Source: UBA2645 sp044360285 (GTDB lineage: Bacteria > Pseudomonadota > Alphaproteobacteria > Rickettsiales > UBA1997). Taken from it: DNA of 22,007 nt. The notes under the pieces were generated by a model that was given only the letters and a program-made list of their open reading frames with translations, had not been told where the DNA came from and made no database searches. The stretch lies in the NCBI GenBank assembly GCA_044360285.1, contig JBIKKP010000028.1, forward strand, positions 1 to 22,007, written 5' to 3'. The position numbers and the translations under genes were made by a program. Positions 1-7,826 of the stretch are shown piece by piece (position 1 is the stretch's first letter; each line of letters begins with the position of its first letter).

Positions 1-55
1 ATCAACGCTTTGAACCATAGATTCTGAAAAATTTCCAAGCCGTTTAGCATTTTTT

Positions 56-643
56 TTAAAGGATTCCCTTAGTTGAGTTGATGGCGTCTTTCTTTCTTTC
101 GTCAATTGTGATTGCTTGGCGAAGCGCTCGGGCCAAGGCTTTGAAGCATGATTCAACGATGTGGTGATTGTTGATGCCGTAAAGATTTTCGATGTGAAGA
201 TTGCAGCCAATTGCTTGAGCAAGGGCAAAGAAAAATTCGCGGAACAGTTCGCAATCCATGTCACCAACTTTGTCGCGTTTAAATTCGCAGTTAAAAAGTG
301 GGTAAGCGCGACCAGATAAATCAAGGACGCAGCGACTGAGAGTTTCATCCATTGGCACGTAAGAATGGCCAAAGCGAGTGATGCCTTTCTTGTCGCCAAG
401 TGCTTGCTTTATTGCCTCACCAAGCGCCAAGGCAGAATCTTCAACCGTGTGGTGGAAATCGATGTGAAGATCGCCTTTTGTCTCAAGGGTGATGTCAATT
501 AGTGAGTGATGCGAAAGTTGTTCAACCATGTGGTTTAAAAAACCAATACCGGTTTCGACCTTGTAATTGCCTGATCCGTCAAGGTTGACCGCAACTTTTA
601 TTTTTGTCTCTTTTGTGTTTCTTTCGATCTGTGCTTTGCGCAT
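56..643 (-). CDS. hisB: Imidazoleglycerol-phosphate dehydratase
   Basis: Predicted to dehydrate imidazole glycerol phosphate to imidazole acetol phosphate, a mid-pathway step of histidine synthesis in the cytoplasm. The two metal-binding signatures of the family are visible: DFHHTVED in the first half and NNHHIVES in the second, with the conserved GIGFLNHM and SGRAYPLF segments. At about 195 residues it has the usual size of a single-domain bacterial HisB, with no fused phosphatase. The frame is open further upstream to 694, but those 17 codons run through the hairpin repeat at 656-715 and read like translated repeat (PFDRLRVT). I therefore place the start at the ATG at 643, directly before the conserved fold. 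No clear Shine-Dalgarno sequence precedes it. It lies 80 bases downstream of sodB on the same strand. The next histidine gene cannot be confirmed because the window ends. Confidence 0.95.
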   Translation of the reverse strand: MRKAQIERNTKETKIKVAVNLDGSGNYKVETGIGFLNHMVEQLSHHSLIDITLETKGDLHIDFHHTVEDSALALGEAIKQALGDKKGITRFGHSYVPMDETLSRCVLDLSGRAYPLFNCEFKRDKVGDMDCELFREFFFALAQAIGCNLHIENLYGINNHHIVESCFKALARALRQAITIDERKKDAINSTKGIL

Positions 644-655
644 AAAACATTCTGT

Positions 656-715
656 CACCCTGAGCCTGTCGAAGGGTGTTTCAAGATTAACCATGTTTCA
701 ACAGGCTCAACATGG
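656..715. repeat. Two-hairpin palindromic repeat with complementary loops
   Basis: Two stem-loops fill most of the 80-base gap between sodB and hisB. Hairpin A (656-678) has a 6-bp stem CACCCT/AGGGTG and the 11-base loop GAGCCTGTCGA. Hairpin B (691-715) has a 7-bp stem CCATGTT/AACATGG and the 11-base loop TCAACAGGCTC. The two loops are reverse complements at 10 of 11 positions, so the element is also one larger imperfect inverted repeat and could form a loop-loop contact in RNA. From general knowledge, the core CCTGAGCCTGTCGAAGGG resembles a short palindromic repeat scattered in many bacterial genomes, whose translations (LSLSKG, FDRLRVT) often contaminate predicted protein ends. Only one copy is in this window, so its repetitive nature here is inferred. 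Confidence 0.7.
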
Positions 716-723
716 CCTGGAAA

Positions 724-1461
724 TTATTTTAAATTTTCTGCAACAAAATCCCAATTCACCAAGTGGTTAAGGAAAGTGTCGATGTAAGTTGGGCGAGCAT
801 TTTGGAAGTCGAGGTAATAAGCATGTTCCCAAACATCCATAGTCATCAAAGCTTTGGCAGAGGTGGTTAGAGGCGTTGCAGCATTGCCGGTTTTAGTGAC
901 TTTCAATTTATCGCCATCAAGCACAAGCCAGGCCCAGCCTGAGCCAAATTGAGTTGCTCCAGCATTTTTGAATTCAGTGACAAAATTTTCGTAAGAGCCA
1001 AAATCTTTTTCGATGCGCGCCAGAAGTTCGCCAGTTGGCTTTCCGCCGCCATTTGGTTTCATTGAATGCCAATAGAAAGTGTGATTCCAAACTTGCGCGG
1101 CATTGTTGAAGATGCCTGCTTTTGTGGCGTCGTTGGCAGAAATTTTGATGATTTCTTCCAAAGATTTTGTGGCCAGGTCGGTGCCAGCAATCAAGTTGTT
1201 GAGGTTAGTGACGTAAGCTTGGTGATGCTTGCCGTAGTGAAAGTTGATGGTGTTTTCTGAGATGTGTGGCGCCAAAGCGTTTTTAGCGTAAGGTAGAGCT
1301 GGAAGTTCAAAAGGCATATTTCCCCCGAAATTTGTTGGTTGATTTTGTGAATTGAAAAAAGGCTTTTTTGCGGTGTGAAGAAAGCTGAATTTACAGGCAG
1401 CAAGTGGAAGTGCGAAAGAAAGAGCAAGTGTTTTTATGAATTTTCTTTTTGACATTTCCAT
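724..1461 (-). CDS. sodB: Iron superoxide dismutase with Tat/lipoprotein-like leader
   Basis: Converts superoxide to hydrogen peroxide and oxygen. The catalytic part is a full-length SodB starting at MPFELPALPY, with metal ligands His75, His127 (in VWNHTFYW), Asp209 and His213 (in DVWEHAYY), counted from the start at 1461. Gln123 just before His127, and no Gln in the NAATPL segment, favour the iron type over manganese. Unusually, about 48 residues precede the canonical start: SKRKFIK, a Lys-Arg variant of the Tat consensus, a hydrophobic stretch, then LAAC, a perfect lipobox with Cys23. Three starts compete: TTG at 1491, ATG at 1461 (AGG nine bases upstream) or 1455, and an internal ATG at 1317 preceded by GGGGGA that would give the ordinary cytoplasmic enzyme of about 197 residues. 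I chose 1461 because the leader is too signal-like to be chance. Enzyme identity is very sure; the start is moderately sure. Confidence 0.93.
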   Translation of the reverse strand: MEMSKRKFIKTLALSFALPLAACKFSFLHTAKKPFFNSQNQPTNFGGNMPFELPALPYAKNALAPHISENTINFHYGKHHQAYVTNLNNLIAGTDLATKSLEEIIKISANDATKAGIFNNAAQVWNHTFYWHSMKPNGGGKPTGELLARIEKDFGSYENFVTEFKNAGATQFGSGWAWLVLDGDKLKVTKTGNAATPLTTSAKALMTMDVWEHAYYLDFQNARPTYIDTFLNHLVNWDFVAENLK

Positions 1462-1477
1462 GCTTTCGAACCTAGGT

Positions 1478-1505
1478 TTGACGCCTTCCAAGTCAAATTT
1501 ATTTT
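1478..1505 (+). promoter_or_regulatory. Possible sigma-70 promoter for the glycosyltransferase pair
   Basis: TTGACG (1478-1483) and TATTTT (1500-1505) are separated by 16 bases upstream of the ATG at 1516. A start about 7 bases after the -10 box would give an almost leaderless transcript, which fits the lack of a Shine-Dalgarno sequence there. Such motifs are common by chance in AT-rich DNA. Confidence 0.3.
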
Positions 1506-1515
1506 ACGTCAAAAA

Positions 1516-2277
1516 ATGACAAAAATTTCTGCCGTAATCGTTGCACATAACGAAGAAAAAAAAATCGCTGATTGCTTACGTAGCCTTGATTTTGTTGATG
1601 AAATCGTGGTTGTTCTTGATAAGTGCAGCGACAAAACCAAGGAAATTGTTTTGGGTTTTGGGGCAAAAATTATCGAAGGTTCGTGGAATATAGAAGGAGC
1701 GCGAAGAAATGTGGCTCTAAGCGCAGCAACGGGTGACTGGATTTTAGAAATTGATGCCGACGAAAGGATTTCTGCGCATTTGGCGAAGGAAATTTTAGCG
1801 AATTTAAGCCAACAGCCCTGCGGCTTTTATGTGCCAATCGCCAATTACGTTGGCAAAAGATGGGTGCGTTTTGGTTGGCTTAGAACCCTTGGTGTATTGC
1901 GGCGCCAGACCTTGACCTATAAGGGTTTGAAGCGTTATGATGAAGATAAGGAAATTCATCCAACCGTGCAAGTTAGCTGTGAACTTAAATCGCTGCAAAA
2001 CCCAATAATTCATTTAGTCGATGACAATATCGCCGATATGTTGGCGCGCTTCAATCGCTATACGAATTGGCGGGCTTCTGACATGATTCGTAAAGGCAAA
2101 ATTAAAGGTGGTTTTTTTAGCCTTTTATTCGGATTTAAGCTGCGTTTTTTGAAGTCATTTATTCTCAAACAAGGTTATCGCGAAGGAGCGATGGGAGCGC
2201 TAATAGCAGTTCTTGCTGGCCTATACCCACTTGTCTCATATCTCAAAGCAAAAGAAACTCTTAATGAAAATCGCTAA
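1516..2277 (+). CDS. Family 2 glycosyltransferase, WaaE/KdtX-like
   Basis: A GT-A fold glycosyltransferase predicted to use a nucleotide sugar to extend a surface glycan on the cytoplasmic face of the inner membrane. The N-terminus has the family 2 pattern: ISAVIVAHNEEKKIADCL for nucleotide binding, then EIVVVLDKCSD, then the metal-binding DxD in EIDADER near residue 77. The EIHPTV segment and overall length of 253 residues match the group annotated as lipopolysaccharide core beta-glucosyltransferase WaaE/KdtX. A hydrophobic C-terminal stretch (GALIAVLAGLYPLVSYL) could touch the membrane. The last 14 bases overlap the next glycosyltransferase, so the two are probably translated together on one glycan. 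The donor and acceptor cannot be read from sequence, so I give no gene symbol. Confidence 0.88.
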   Translation: MTKISAVIVAHNEEKKIADCLRSLDFVDEIVVVLDKCSDKTKEIVLGFGAKIIEGSWNIEGARRNVALSAATGDWILEIDADERISAHLAKEILANLSQQPCGFYVPIANYVGKRWVRFGWLRTLGVLRRQTLTYKGLKRYDEDKEIHPTVQVSCELKSLQNPIIHLVDDNIADMLARFNRYTNWRASDMIRKGKIKGGFFSLLFGFKLRFLKSFILKQGYREGAMGALIAVLAGLYPLVSYLKAKETLNENR

Positions 2278-3349
2278 CATAATCCTGACTTCAACTAATG
2301 GCGGAGCAGAGCAGGTTTTTATTGATTACATTCGCGCTCTAAAAAATTTGGGCCACGAAGTTTCGGCAATTGTGAAACCTGATGCGCCTTATATTGGTAA
2401 GGTTGCAGAGTTTTGTTCAAAAATTGGCACAACCACTAATTCTTTGGGTTTTTACGATTTTATTGCGGTTAGGAATATCAAAAAATATCTCGAAGAATTT
2501 GATGCGGATGCGGTGTTTGTCCATACTGGCAGGGCATCGGCACTCACTTTGAAAGCGGTAAAAAAAATCACCAAAAAGAAAGTTTTTACGGTTGCGATAA
2601 ATCACAGTATGAACGTCAAACGCTCTATTGGTGCGGATTTGGTGCTTTCGGTTAACAAAAAAATTTTTTATCGCACTATTGATTTTGGACAAAAACAAGA
2701 CCGCAGTTTCGTTGTGCATAACGCGGTTTCACTGCATGATAAAAATGATTCAGAAGTGAAAATAGATTTGCCTAGAAAGCCTGAAATTACTATTGGCGTG
2801 ATGGGAAGGTTTGATGAAATTAAAGCATTTCACTTTGCGATTTTGGCGCTGAAAAAAATTAAGGAAAAAAATCTCAGCAAAAAATTTCATTTAAAAATTG
2901 CCGGTTCTGGCCCGCAAGAGCAATATCTGCAAGGCCTGGTAAAAGAATTAAATTTGCAAGAAGAGGTCGATTTTGTGAGTTGGGTTGAGGATAAAAAAAG
3001 TTTTTTTGCCCAAATTGATATTTTCTGCCTGACTTCTCTTCGTGAGACCTTTGGCTTGGTCTTGCTTGAGGCGATGAAGTTCAAAACGCCGATTATTTCA
3101 ACTGCTTGCGATGGTCCAAAAGAAGTTTTGCGTAACGAAATTGATGCTCTGAAGGTTGAATTAAATCCAGCCGAAACCATTGATGAGCGCTTTGCTGAAG
3201 CGATTTTACACCTATCTCAAGAAGAAGATTTGGCGCAAAAGTTGGTCGATAGTTCTTTTGTCCGTGTGCAAGAAAAATTTTCTTACGCTCATCTTGAGGC
3301 CGATTTAAAAGAGATTGTTGGTAGGGTTTTAGAAATAAAAAACGATTAG
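2264..3349 (+). CDS. Family 4 (GT-B) glycosyltransferase
   Basis: A retaining GT-B glycosyltransferase of the GT4/group 1 type, 361 residues. The N-terminal acceptor domain begins with ANIILTSTNGGAEQVF, with the usual GGAE motif. The C-terminal donor domain shows IGVMGRFDEIKAF, LKIAGSGPQ and the EX7E-type signature in RETFGLVLLEAM, followed by PIISTACDGPKEVL. The frame is open from 2213, but the ATG at 2264 gives the standard start and a 14-base overlap with the upstream family 2 gene, suggesting translational coupling. The pair probably builds part of the LPS core or another surface polysaccharide; this is inference from context. It ends 4 bases before the convergent polA, leaving no space for a dedicated terminator. 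Confidence 0.9.
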   Translation: MKIANIILTSTNGGAEQVFIDYIRALKNLGHEVSAIVKPDAPYIGKVAEFCSKIGTTTNSLGFYDFIAVRNIKKYLEEFDADAVFVHTGRASALTLKAVKKITKKKVFTVAINHSMNVKRSIGADLVLSVNKKIFYRTIDFGQKQDRSFVVHNAVSLHDKNDSEVKIDLPRKPEITIGVMGRFDEIKAFHFAILALKKIKEKNLSKKFHLKIAGSGPQEQYLQGLVKELNLQEEVDFVSWVEDKKSFFAQIDIFCLTSLRETFGLVLLEAMKFKTPIISTACDGPKEVLRNEIDALKVELNPAETIDERFAEAILHLSQEEDLAQKLVDSSFVRVQEKFSYAHLEADLKEIVGRVLEIKND

Positions 3350-3353
3350 CAAT

Positions 3354-6083
3354 TTATTCCCACCTTGTTCCAACGCTGATGTCAACTTTGAGAGGGGTTT
3401 GCAAAATCACCGCTTTTTCCATCTCGCTTTTCATGATTTTTTTGACAATTTCAACCTCATCTTCTGGGGCTTCCACAATGATTTCGTCATGAATTTGTAA
3501 AATCATTTTTGCCTGTAATTTTTCCTCGAAAAATTTCTTGCTTAAGCGAATCATCGCCATCTTCACAATATCGGCCGCGCTGCCCTGAATTGGCGCGTTG
3601 ATTGCTTGTCTTTCCGCCTCACTTCTGATCATAAAATTTTTGTTATTGATGTCGAAGATGAAGCATTTTCTTCCTGAAATTGTTTGAACGAAGCCTTGCG
3701 TGCGAGCACTTGCAACCGTTTCTTTCATGTAAGTGTCGATGCCTGGATAAGTGGCAAGATAAGATTTTATGTAAGTGTCGGCGTCGTGTTTGGAAATTCC
3801 TAGCTGCCTTGCAAGCCCGAAAGCACTGATTCCATAGATGATGCCAAAATTTATCGCTTTCGCTTGTGAACGTTTTTCCTCATCAACTTCTTCTTCAGAA
3901 ATTCCAAAAACTTGTGCAGCAGTGATTTTGTGAATATCTTTTCCAGCCGCAAAAGCATTGGTTAGAGCGTCAATTTTTGCGACGTGAGCAATGACGCGAA
4001 GTTCAATTTGCGAATAGTCAGCAGAAAGCAAAAAGTGATTTTTTTCGGCGATAAAGCATTTGCGAATTTCTTTTCCTTCCTGCGTTTTGATTGGGATGTT
4101 TTGCAGGTTAGGAGAGCTAGAGTTGAGCCTTCCGGTGATGGTTGAGGTTGTTGAAAAATGCGTGTGAACTCGCCCAGTTTTTTTGTTAATTTCTTTTGGC
4201 AGTGCGTCGCTGTAAGTATTTTTTAATTTAGAAAATTTGCGAAATTCTAAAATTTTTCCAGCAATCGCAAAGCCCTCAGCATCAAGCTCGTCGAGCACTT
4301 TTGAATTAGTTGAAAGCGCGCCGGTTTTTTTAGATTTTTTTGATGAGGCGAGGCCAAGTTTTTCAAATAAAATCTCGCCAAGTTGCTTGGGTGAGGCGAT
4401 GTTAAATTCACAACCAGCAAGTTCATAAATTTCTTTGCTGAGCTGTTCAATTTTTTTGCCAAATTCTTGCGAGAGTTGGTGAAGTTTTTCGCTGTCGATT
4501 TTCACGCCATAATTTTCCATAGCGGCTAGAATCTCAAGGGATGGTAGCTCGTAAGAAAAATAAGCCTCGTTTAATTTTTCGCTAAAAATTCGTGGAGAAA
4601 AAATTTGGTAAAGTTCGGCAATTGCAAAATTTTTGAAGCAGAAAAAATCAATTTTTTTTGCTTCATCTTCAATTTCTTTTTTATCGAAAAATTCGCCAAA
4701 TCCAAGTTCGTTTAAATCTTCATTGAGGTTCATCTCAATAATTTCACACAAATTATTTTTAGTCGATGAGGTCAACAGGTGATTGATTAACGCCACATCT
4801 TCAAAAGCAGAAACTTTAGCAAAGTTTAAAAAATCTTTGGCGTTGAAGAAGATTTTTTTGATCGCTTGGTCTTCCAAAATTTTTTTTAAGCAATCTAGCG
4901 GCAAATCTTGATTCTCTTGGGTTGCTTCGAAGTTAAAAAGATCGCCACCACTTTGTTTTTGCTCGCTTTCAACTTGAAAATAAAAAATTTCTTCCGGTGA
5001 TTTTTCGTGGCTAAAAGTTGAGATTGTAATGAATTTTATTTCGTCATCGCTTGTTGAAAAATCGATTGCCATAATTCCGTTTAGAGCCGCTTTTTTGGCG
5101 ACTTTGTCAAGCTCTTCAACTGAAGTAAGTTTTGTTTTTTTGACGCTAGAAAAAGCACGATTTTCTACAGATTTTTTTGTGGTATGTTGCTGCGGTTTTT
5201 CTTGCTTTGGCGCGTAATTTTCTTCGATGTGAAATTCTTTTTTTACTCGTGTCACAAGGGAATGAAAGCCTTGCTCTGTCAAGAAACCGAGTAGTTTGTG
5301 CGGTTCGATGTTTTTTACTTCGAGATCTTTTAGTGAAATCCCCATCTCAACATTTTCATCAAGTGTGATCAAAGTTTTCGATAATTTTGCATTTTCTTCG
5401 CCAGCGGCTAAAAGTTCGCGACGCTTCTCTTGCTTGATTTGGTCGAGATGTAAAAAAATTTCTTCTAAAGTGCCAAACTGCTCAATTAATTCTGCCGCGG
5501 TTTTTGGGCCAATGCCTTTGACGCCCGGAACGTTGTCAGAGCTGTCGCCCATCAGTGACAAAATATCCAAAACTTTTTTTGGTTCGACGAAAAATTTCTC
5601 CTTCACTTCGTTTATGCCAATCAACTTATTTTTCATAGCGTCATACATCACAATCCTCTCATCGACTAGCTGCATGAGGTCTTTGTCAGATGAAACAATT
5701 ACCACTTGATAACCTTCTGCCGCTGATTTTTTGGCGATGGTAGCAATGATATCGTCAGCTTCGAAGCCAACTTTTTCGAGCACGCAAATGTTTAGCGATT
5801 CCGCGGCTTGACGCACAATTGGAAATTGTGGTTTTAGGTCTTCTGGGCAGGGCGGGCGGTTGGCTTTATATTTTGGATAAATGTCGTTTCGAAAAGTTTT
5901 TGAACCAGAATCAAAAACAACGGCAACGTGGCTGACATCAAGCGAGGCCAGCAGTTTGATTAACATATTGGTGAAGCCATAAACTGCACCAACTGGCGTT
6001 TTGTCTGGTCGATTTAATGGGGGCAGCGAGTGATAGGCGCGAAAGACAAAGCCGTAGCCGTCAATGAGGGCAATTTTTTTCAT
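3354..6083 (-). CDS. polA: DNA polymerase I, proofreading site apparently degenerate
   Basis: Repair and Okazaki-fragment polymerase of 909 residues, close to the usual full length. Residues 1-290 form the 5'-3' exonuclease: ALIDGYGFVFRAYH, GFEADDIIATIAKK, SSDKDLMQL and GDSSDNVPGVKGIGPKTA. Residues from about 320 to 500 correspond to the 3'-5' exonuclease fold but lack its catalytic signature: the DxE motif reads IDFSTSD (Glu replaced by Ser), the second motif is FNAKDF with the Asp displaced, and the YxxxD motif is FCFKN. The C-terminal polymerase domain is intact, with motif A DYSQIELRVIAH, motif B KAINFGIIYGISAFGLARQL and motif C QIHDEIIVEA. The enzyme should polymerise and remove primers but probably cannot proofread, as in several other bacterial PolI lineages. 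It is divergent from fzlA and has no clear ribosome binding site. Confidence 0.98.
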   Translation of the reverse strand: MKKIALIDGYGFVFRAYHSLPPLNRPDKTPVGAVYGFTNMLIKLLASLDVSHVAVVFDSGSKTFRNDIYPKYKANRPPCPEDLKPQFPIVRQAAESLNICVLEKVGFEADDIIATIAKKSAAEGYQVVIVSSDKDLMQLVDERIVMYDAMKNKLIGINEVKEKFFVEPKKVLDILSLMGDSSDNVPGVKGIGPKTAAELIEQFGTLEEIFLHLDQIKQEKRRELLAAGEENAKLSKTLITLDENVEMGISLKDLEVKNIEPHKLLGFLTEQGFHSLVTRVKKEFHIEENYAPKQEKPQQHTTKKSVENRAFSSVKKTKLTSVEELDKVAKKAALNGIMAIDFSTSDDEIKFITISTFSHEKSPEEIFYFQVESEQKQSGGDLFNFEATQENQDLPLDCLKKILEDQAIKKIFFNAKDFLNFAKVSAFEDVALINHLLTSSTKNNLCEIIEMNLNEDLNELGFGEFFDKKEIEDEAKKIDFFCFKNFAIAELYQIFSPRIFSEKLNEAYFSYELPSLEILAAMENYGVKIDSEKLHQLSQEFGKKIEQLSKEIYELAGCEFNIASPKQLGEILFEKLGLASSKKSKKTGALSTNSKVLDELDAEGFAIAGKILEFRKFSKLKNTYSDALPKEINKKTGRVHTHFSTTSTITGRLNSSSPNLQNIPIKTQEGKEIRKCFIAEKNHFLLSADYSQIELRVIAHVAKIDALTNAFAAGKDIHKITAAQVFGISEEEVDEEKRSQAKAINFGIIYGISAFGLARQLGISKHDADTYIKSYLATYPGIDTYMKETVASARTQGFVQTISGRKCFIFDINNKNFMIRSEAERQAINAPIQGSAADIVKMAMIRLSKKFFEEKLQAKMILQIHDEIIVEAPEDEVEIVKKIMKSEMEKAVILQTPLKVDISVGTRWE

Positions 6084-6137
6084 GATTTCTGGTTATAGAT
6101 TAAGATTTCGTTTTTAGTCTCTGAGGTAAGCTTCGTT

Positions 6138-6168
6138 TTGCCAGTTTTTCTAAAACACAAATTTAAAT
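6138..6168 (+). promoter_or_regulatory. Possible promoter for fzlA
   Basis: TTGCCA (6138-6143) and TTAAAT (6163-6168) are 19 bases apart in the 92-base divergent gap between polA and fzlA. The transcript would begin near 6175, essentially at the ATG at 6176. The spacer is longer than ideal and the -10 box is weak, so this is tentative. Confidence 0.22.
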
Positions 6169-6175
6169 CAAAAAC

Positions 6176-6853
6176 ATGTATCGTCTTTTTCATCACCCAA
6201 TTTGTCCCTTCTCGCGTAAGGTCAGAGCGCATTTGGCGGCGAAAGAAATTGGTTTCGAATTAGTTCAAGAAAATTTTTGGGAGCGACGCAAGGAATTTAT
6301 CGCGATGAATCCGGCGGGAACGGTTCCAGTTTTGTTTGATAATGCCAATGCAGCAGTGATTTGCGTGAGTTCGGCGATCATTGAATATGCAGAAGAAAAG
6401 CATCATTCCGGTAAAAATTTTCTTGGCGATTCAGTTGTAAAAAGAGCAGAAGCGCGTCGTTTGCAAAATTGGTTTGATGAAAAATTTTATAGCGAAGTTA
6501 CTAGATATGTTTTGAACGAACGTTTCTTCAACCGCTATTTGCCAGGTGCCACATCACCGAACTCAGAAGTTTTGCGTGTGGCAAGAAAGAATCTAAATAT
6601 CCATTTAAGTTATATTGAATATCTGCTTGAGACTAGAAGATATCTGGCCGGAGATCAAATTTCTGTCGCAGATTTTGCAGCAGCTTCGCAAATTTCTGTG
6701 CTCGATTATTTCGGCGATGTCAATTGGCAGCACTATTTACCGGTTAAAGAATGGTATAGCTTGATCAAATCTCACAAAGTTTTTGGTGAAATTTTGAAAG
6801 ACAGAATTCCAGGCATCGTTCCGCCAGAACACTACTCTAAGTTGGATTTCTAG
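6176..6853 (+). CDS. fzlA: FzlA-like glutathione S-transferase family protein
   Basis: A 225-residue protein with a thioredoxin-like N-terminal GST domain (LFHHPICPFSRKVR, then MNPAGTVPVLFD) and a helical C-terminal domain from about residue 90 (RRLQNWFDEKF, YLAGDQISVADFAA). The C-terminal part, including DYFGDVNW, WYSLIKSH and the ending PPEHYSKLDF, resembles from memory FzlA, the Caulobacter GST-like protein that binds FtsZ and supports constriction, rather than a detoxifying GST. It carries Cys10 in a CPFS context. Whether it has any glutathione chemistry cannot be told. It lies 4 bases upstream of amgK, so both are likely one transcript, giving a cell-division and cell-wall theme. No Shine-Dalgarno sequence precedes the ATG. 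GST family membership is near certain; FzlA orthology is likely. Confidence 0.85.
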   Translation: MYRLFHHPICPFSRKVRAHLAAKEIGFELVQENFWERRKEFIAMNPAGTVPVLFDNANAAVICVSSAIIEYAEEKHHSGKNFLGDSVVKRAEARRLQNWFDEKFYSEVTRYVLNERFFNRYLPGATSPNSEVLRVARKNLNIHLSYIEYLLETRRYLAGDQISVADFAAASQISVLDYFGDVNWQHYLPVKEWYSLIKSHKVFGEILKDRIPGIVPPEHYSKLDF

Positions 6854-6857
6854 CAAT

Positions 6858-7823
6858 ATGATTGAGCTTAACGAAAATCTAGCGCGAGATTTTTTAGCGA
6901 AAAATTCGTTGACAGATTGTGCGATAAAAAAAGTTGCGGGTGATGCTTCTTTTCGTTCTTACTATCGAATTTTTTGCGGTGAAAAAACTTTTATTTTGAT
7001 GTTTGCACCGCCGCAATTTGAGGACATTTATCCTTTTGTTGCGATTGATAAATTTTTGGTTTCGCATAATTTTTCCGCGCCAAAAATTTTCGCAATTGAT
7101 GAGAAAAATGGTTTTATCCTGCTTGAAGATTTAGGTGACGATACCTATGGCAGAGTGCTTGCAGCTAGTTTGCAAGGTGAGCTAGAGCTTTATGAAAAAG
7201 CCTGCGATGTTTTGCTTCAATTGCATAAAATTTCTGCGCCAAAAGATGTCGCTTGCTACAACAGCGCGCTGCTTTTTCGTGAGGTGATGCTTTTCGTTGA
7301 TTGGTATATTCCAGCGCAGGGAAAAAAAATTGATCTTGCGCAAAAAGCGCGTTTCAGATTTTTGTGGTTTAAGCTTTTTGATTTGCTTTCGAAAGAAAAT
7401 CAGGTTTTGGTTTTGCGCGATTATCACGCTGATAATTTGATGGTTTTGAAAAATCGCCAAACCTTTCAAAGCGTTGGTTTGCTTGATTTCCAAGATGCTG
7501 TTATTGGTTCAAATGCTTATGATCTTGTTTCGCTTCTTGAAGATGCTAGAAGGGATGTTGATGAAGAGGTTAGGAAAAAGATTTACGATTATTATTTGAT
7601 AAAATCGAGCTGCAGCAGTGAACAGTTTGCAACTGATTACGAAATTTTATCACTGCAACGCAACATAAAAATCTTAGGAATTTTTTGTCGCTTGGCGATG
7701 CGTGATAATAAAAAAACTTACCTAGATCTTCTGCCGCGAGTCCGCGGATTTGTTGAGTTGAGACTGAATTCGGAAAATAAAATTTTTACCGAAATTTCTG
7801 ATTTTTTAAAAAACTTTTTATAA
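6858..7823 (+). CDS. amgK: AmgK-type sugar kinase (aminoglycoside phosphotransferase fold)
   Basis: A 321-residue kinase of the APH/choline kinase fold. The N-terminal lobe has KKVAGDASFRSYYRI and a nucleotide-binding sheet (FILMFAPPQFED). The hinge region is FILLEDLGDDTYGRVL. The catalytic loop is LRDYHADNLM at about residues 188-195, and the metal-binding motif is LLDFQDAVIGSNAYDLVSLL. This pattern matches AmgK, which phosphorylates N-acetylmuramate and N-acetylglucosamine at the anomeric position in the peptidoglycan recycling route that bypasses de novo UDP-MurNAc synthesis. The usual partner MurU is not next to it, and neither is TsaE, often found beside this gene in alphaproteobacteria. 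The substrate is therefore inferred from the family only. It sits 4 bases after fzlA and 3 bases before the orphan at 7827. Confidence 0.85.
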   Translation: MIELNENLARDFLAKNSLTDCAIKKVAGDASFRSYYRIFCGEKTFILMFAPPQFEDIYPFVAIDKFLVSHNFSAPKIFAIDEKNGFILLEDLGDDTYGRVLAASLQGELELYEKACDVLLQLHKISAPKDVACYNSALLFREVMLFVDWYIPAQGKKIDLAQKARFRFLWFKLFDLLSKENQVLVLRDYHADNLMVLKNRQTFQSVGLLDFQDAVIGSNAYDLVSLLEDARRDVDEEVRKKIYDYYLIKSSCSSEQFATDYEILSLQRNIKILGIFCRLAMRDNKKTYLDLLPRVRGFVELRLNSENKIFTEISDFLKNFL

Positions 7824-7826
7824 AAA

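Noticed and set aside
1..50. Short minus-strand frame starting at ATG 50 (MLNGLEIFQNLWFKAL) or at ATG 18 in another frame, running off the left edge.
   Set aside because: Too few codons to identify. A following histidine gene is possible but nothing in these bases supports one.
6084..6175. Promoter for polA in the divergent gap (TATAAC near the start).
   Set aside because: A -10-like box exists on the minus strand but no acceptable -35 box at the right distance.
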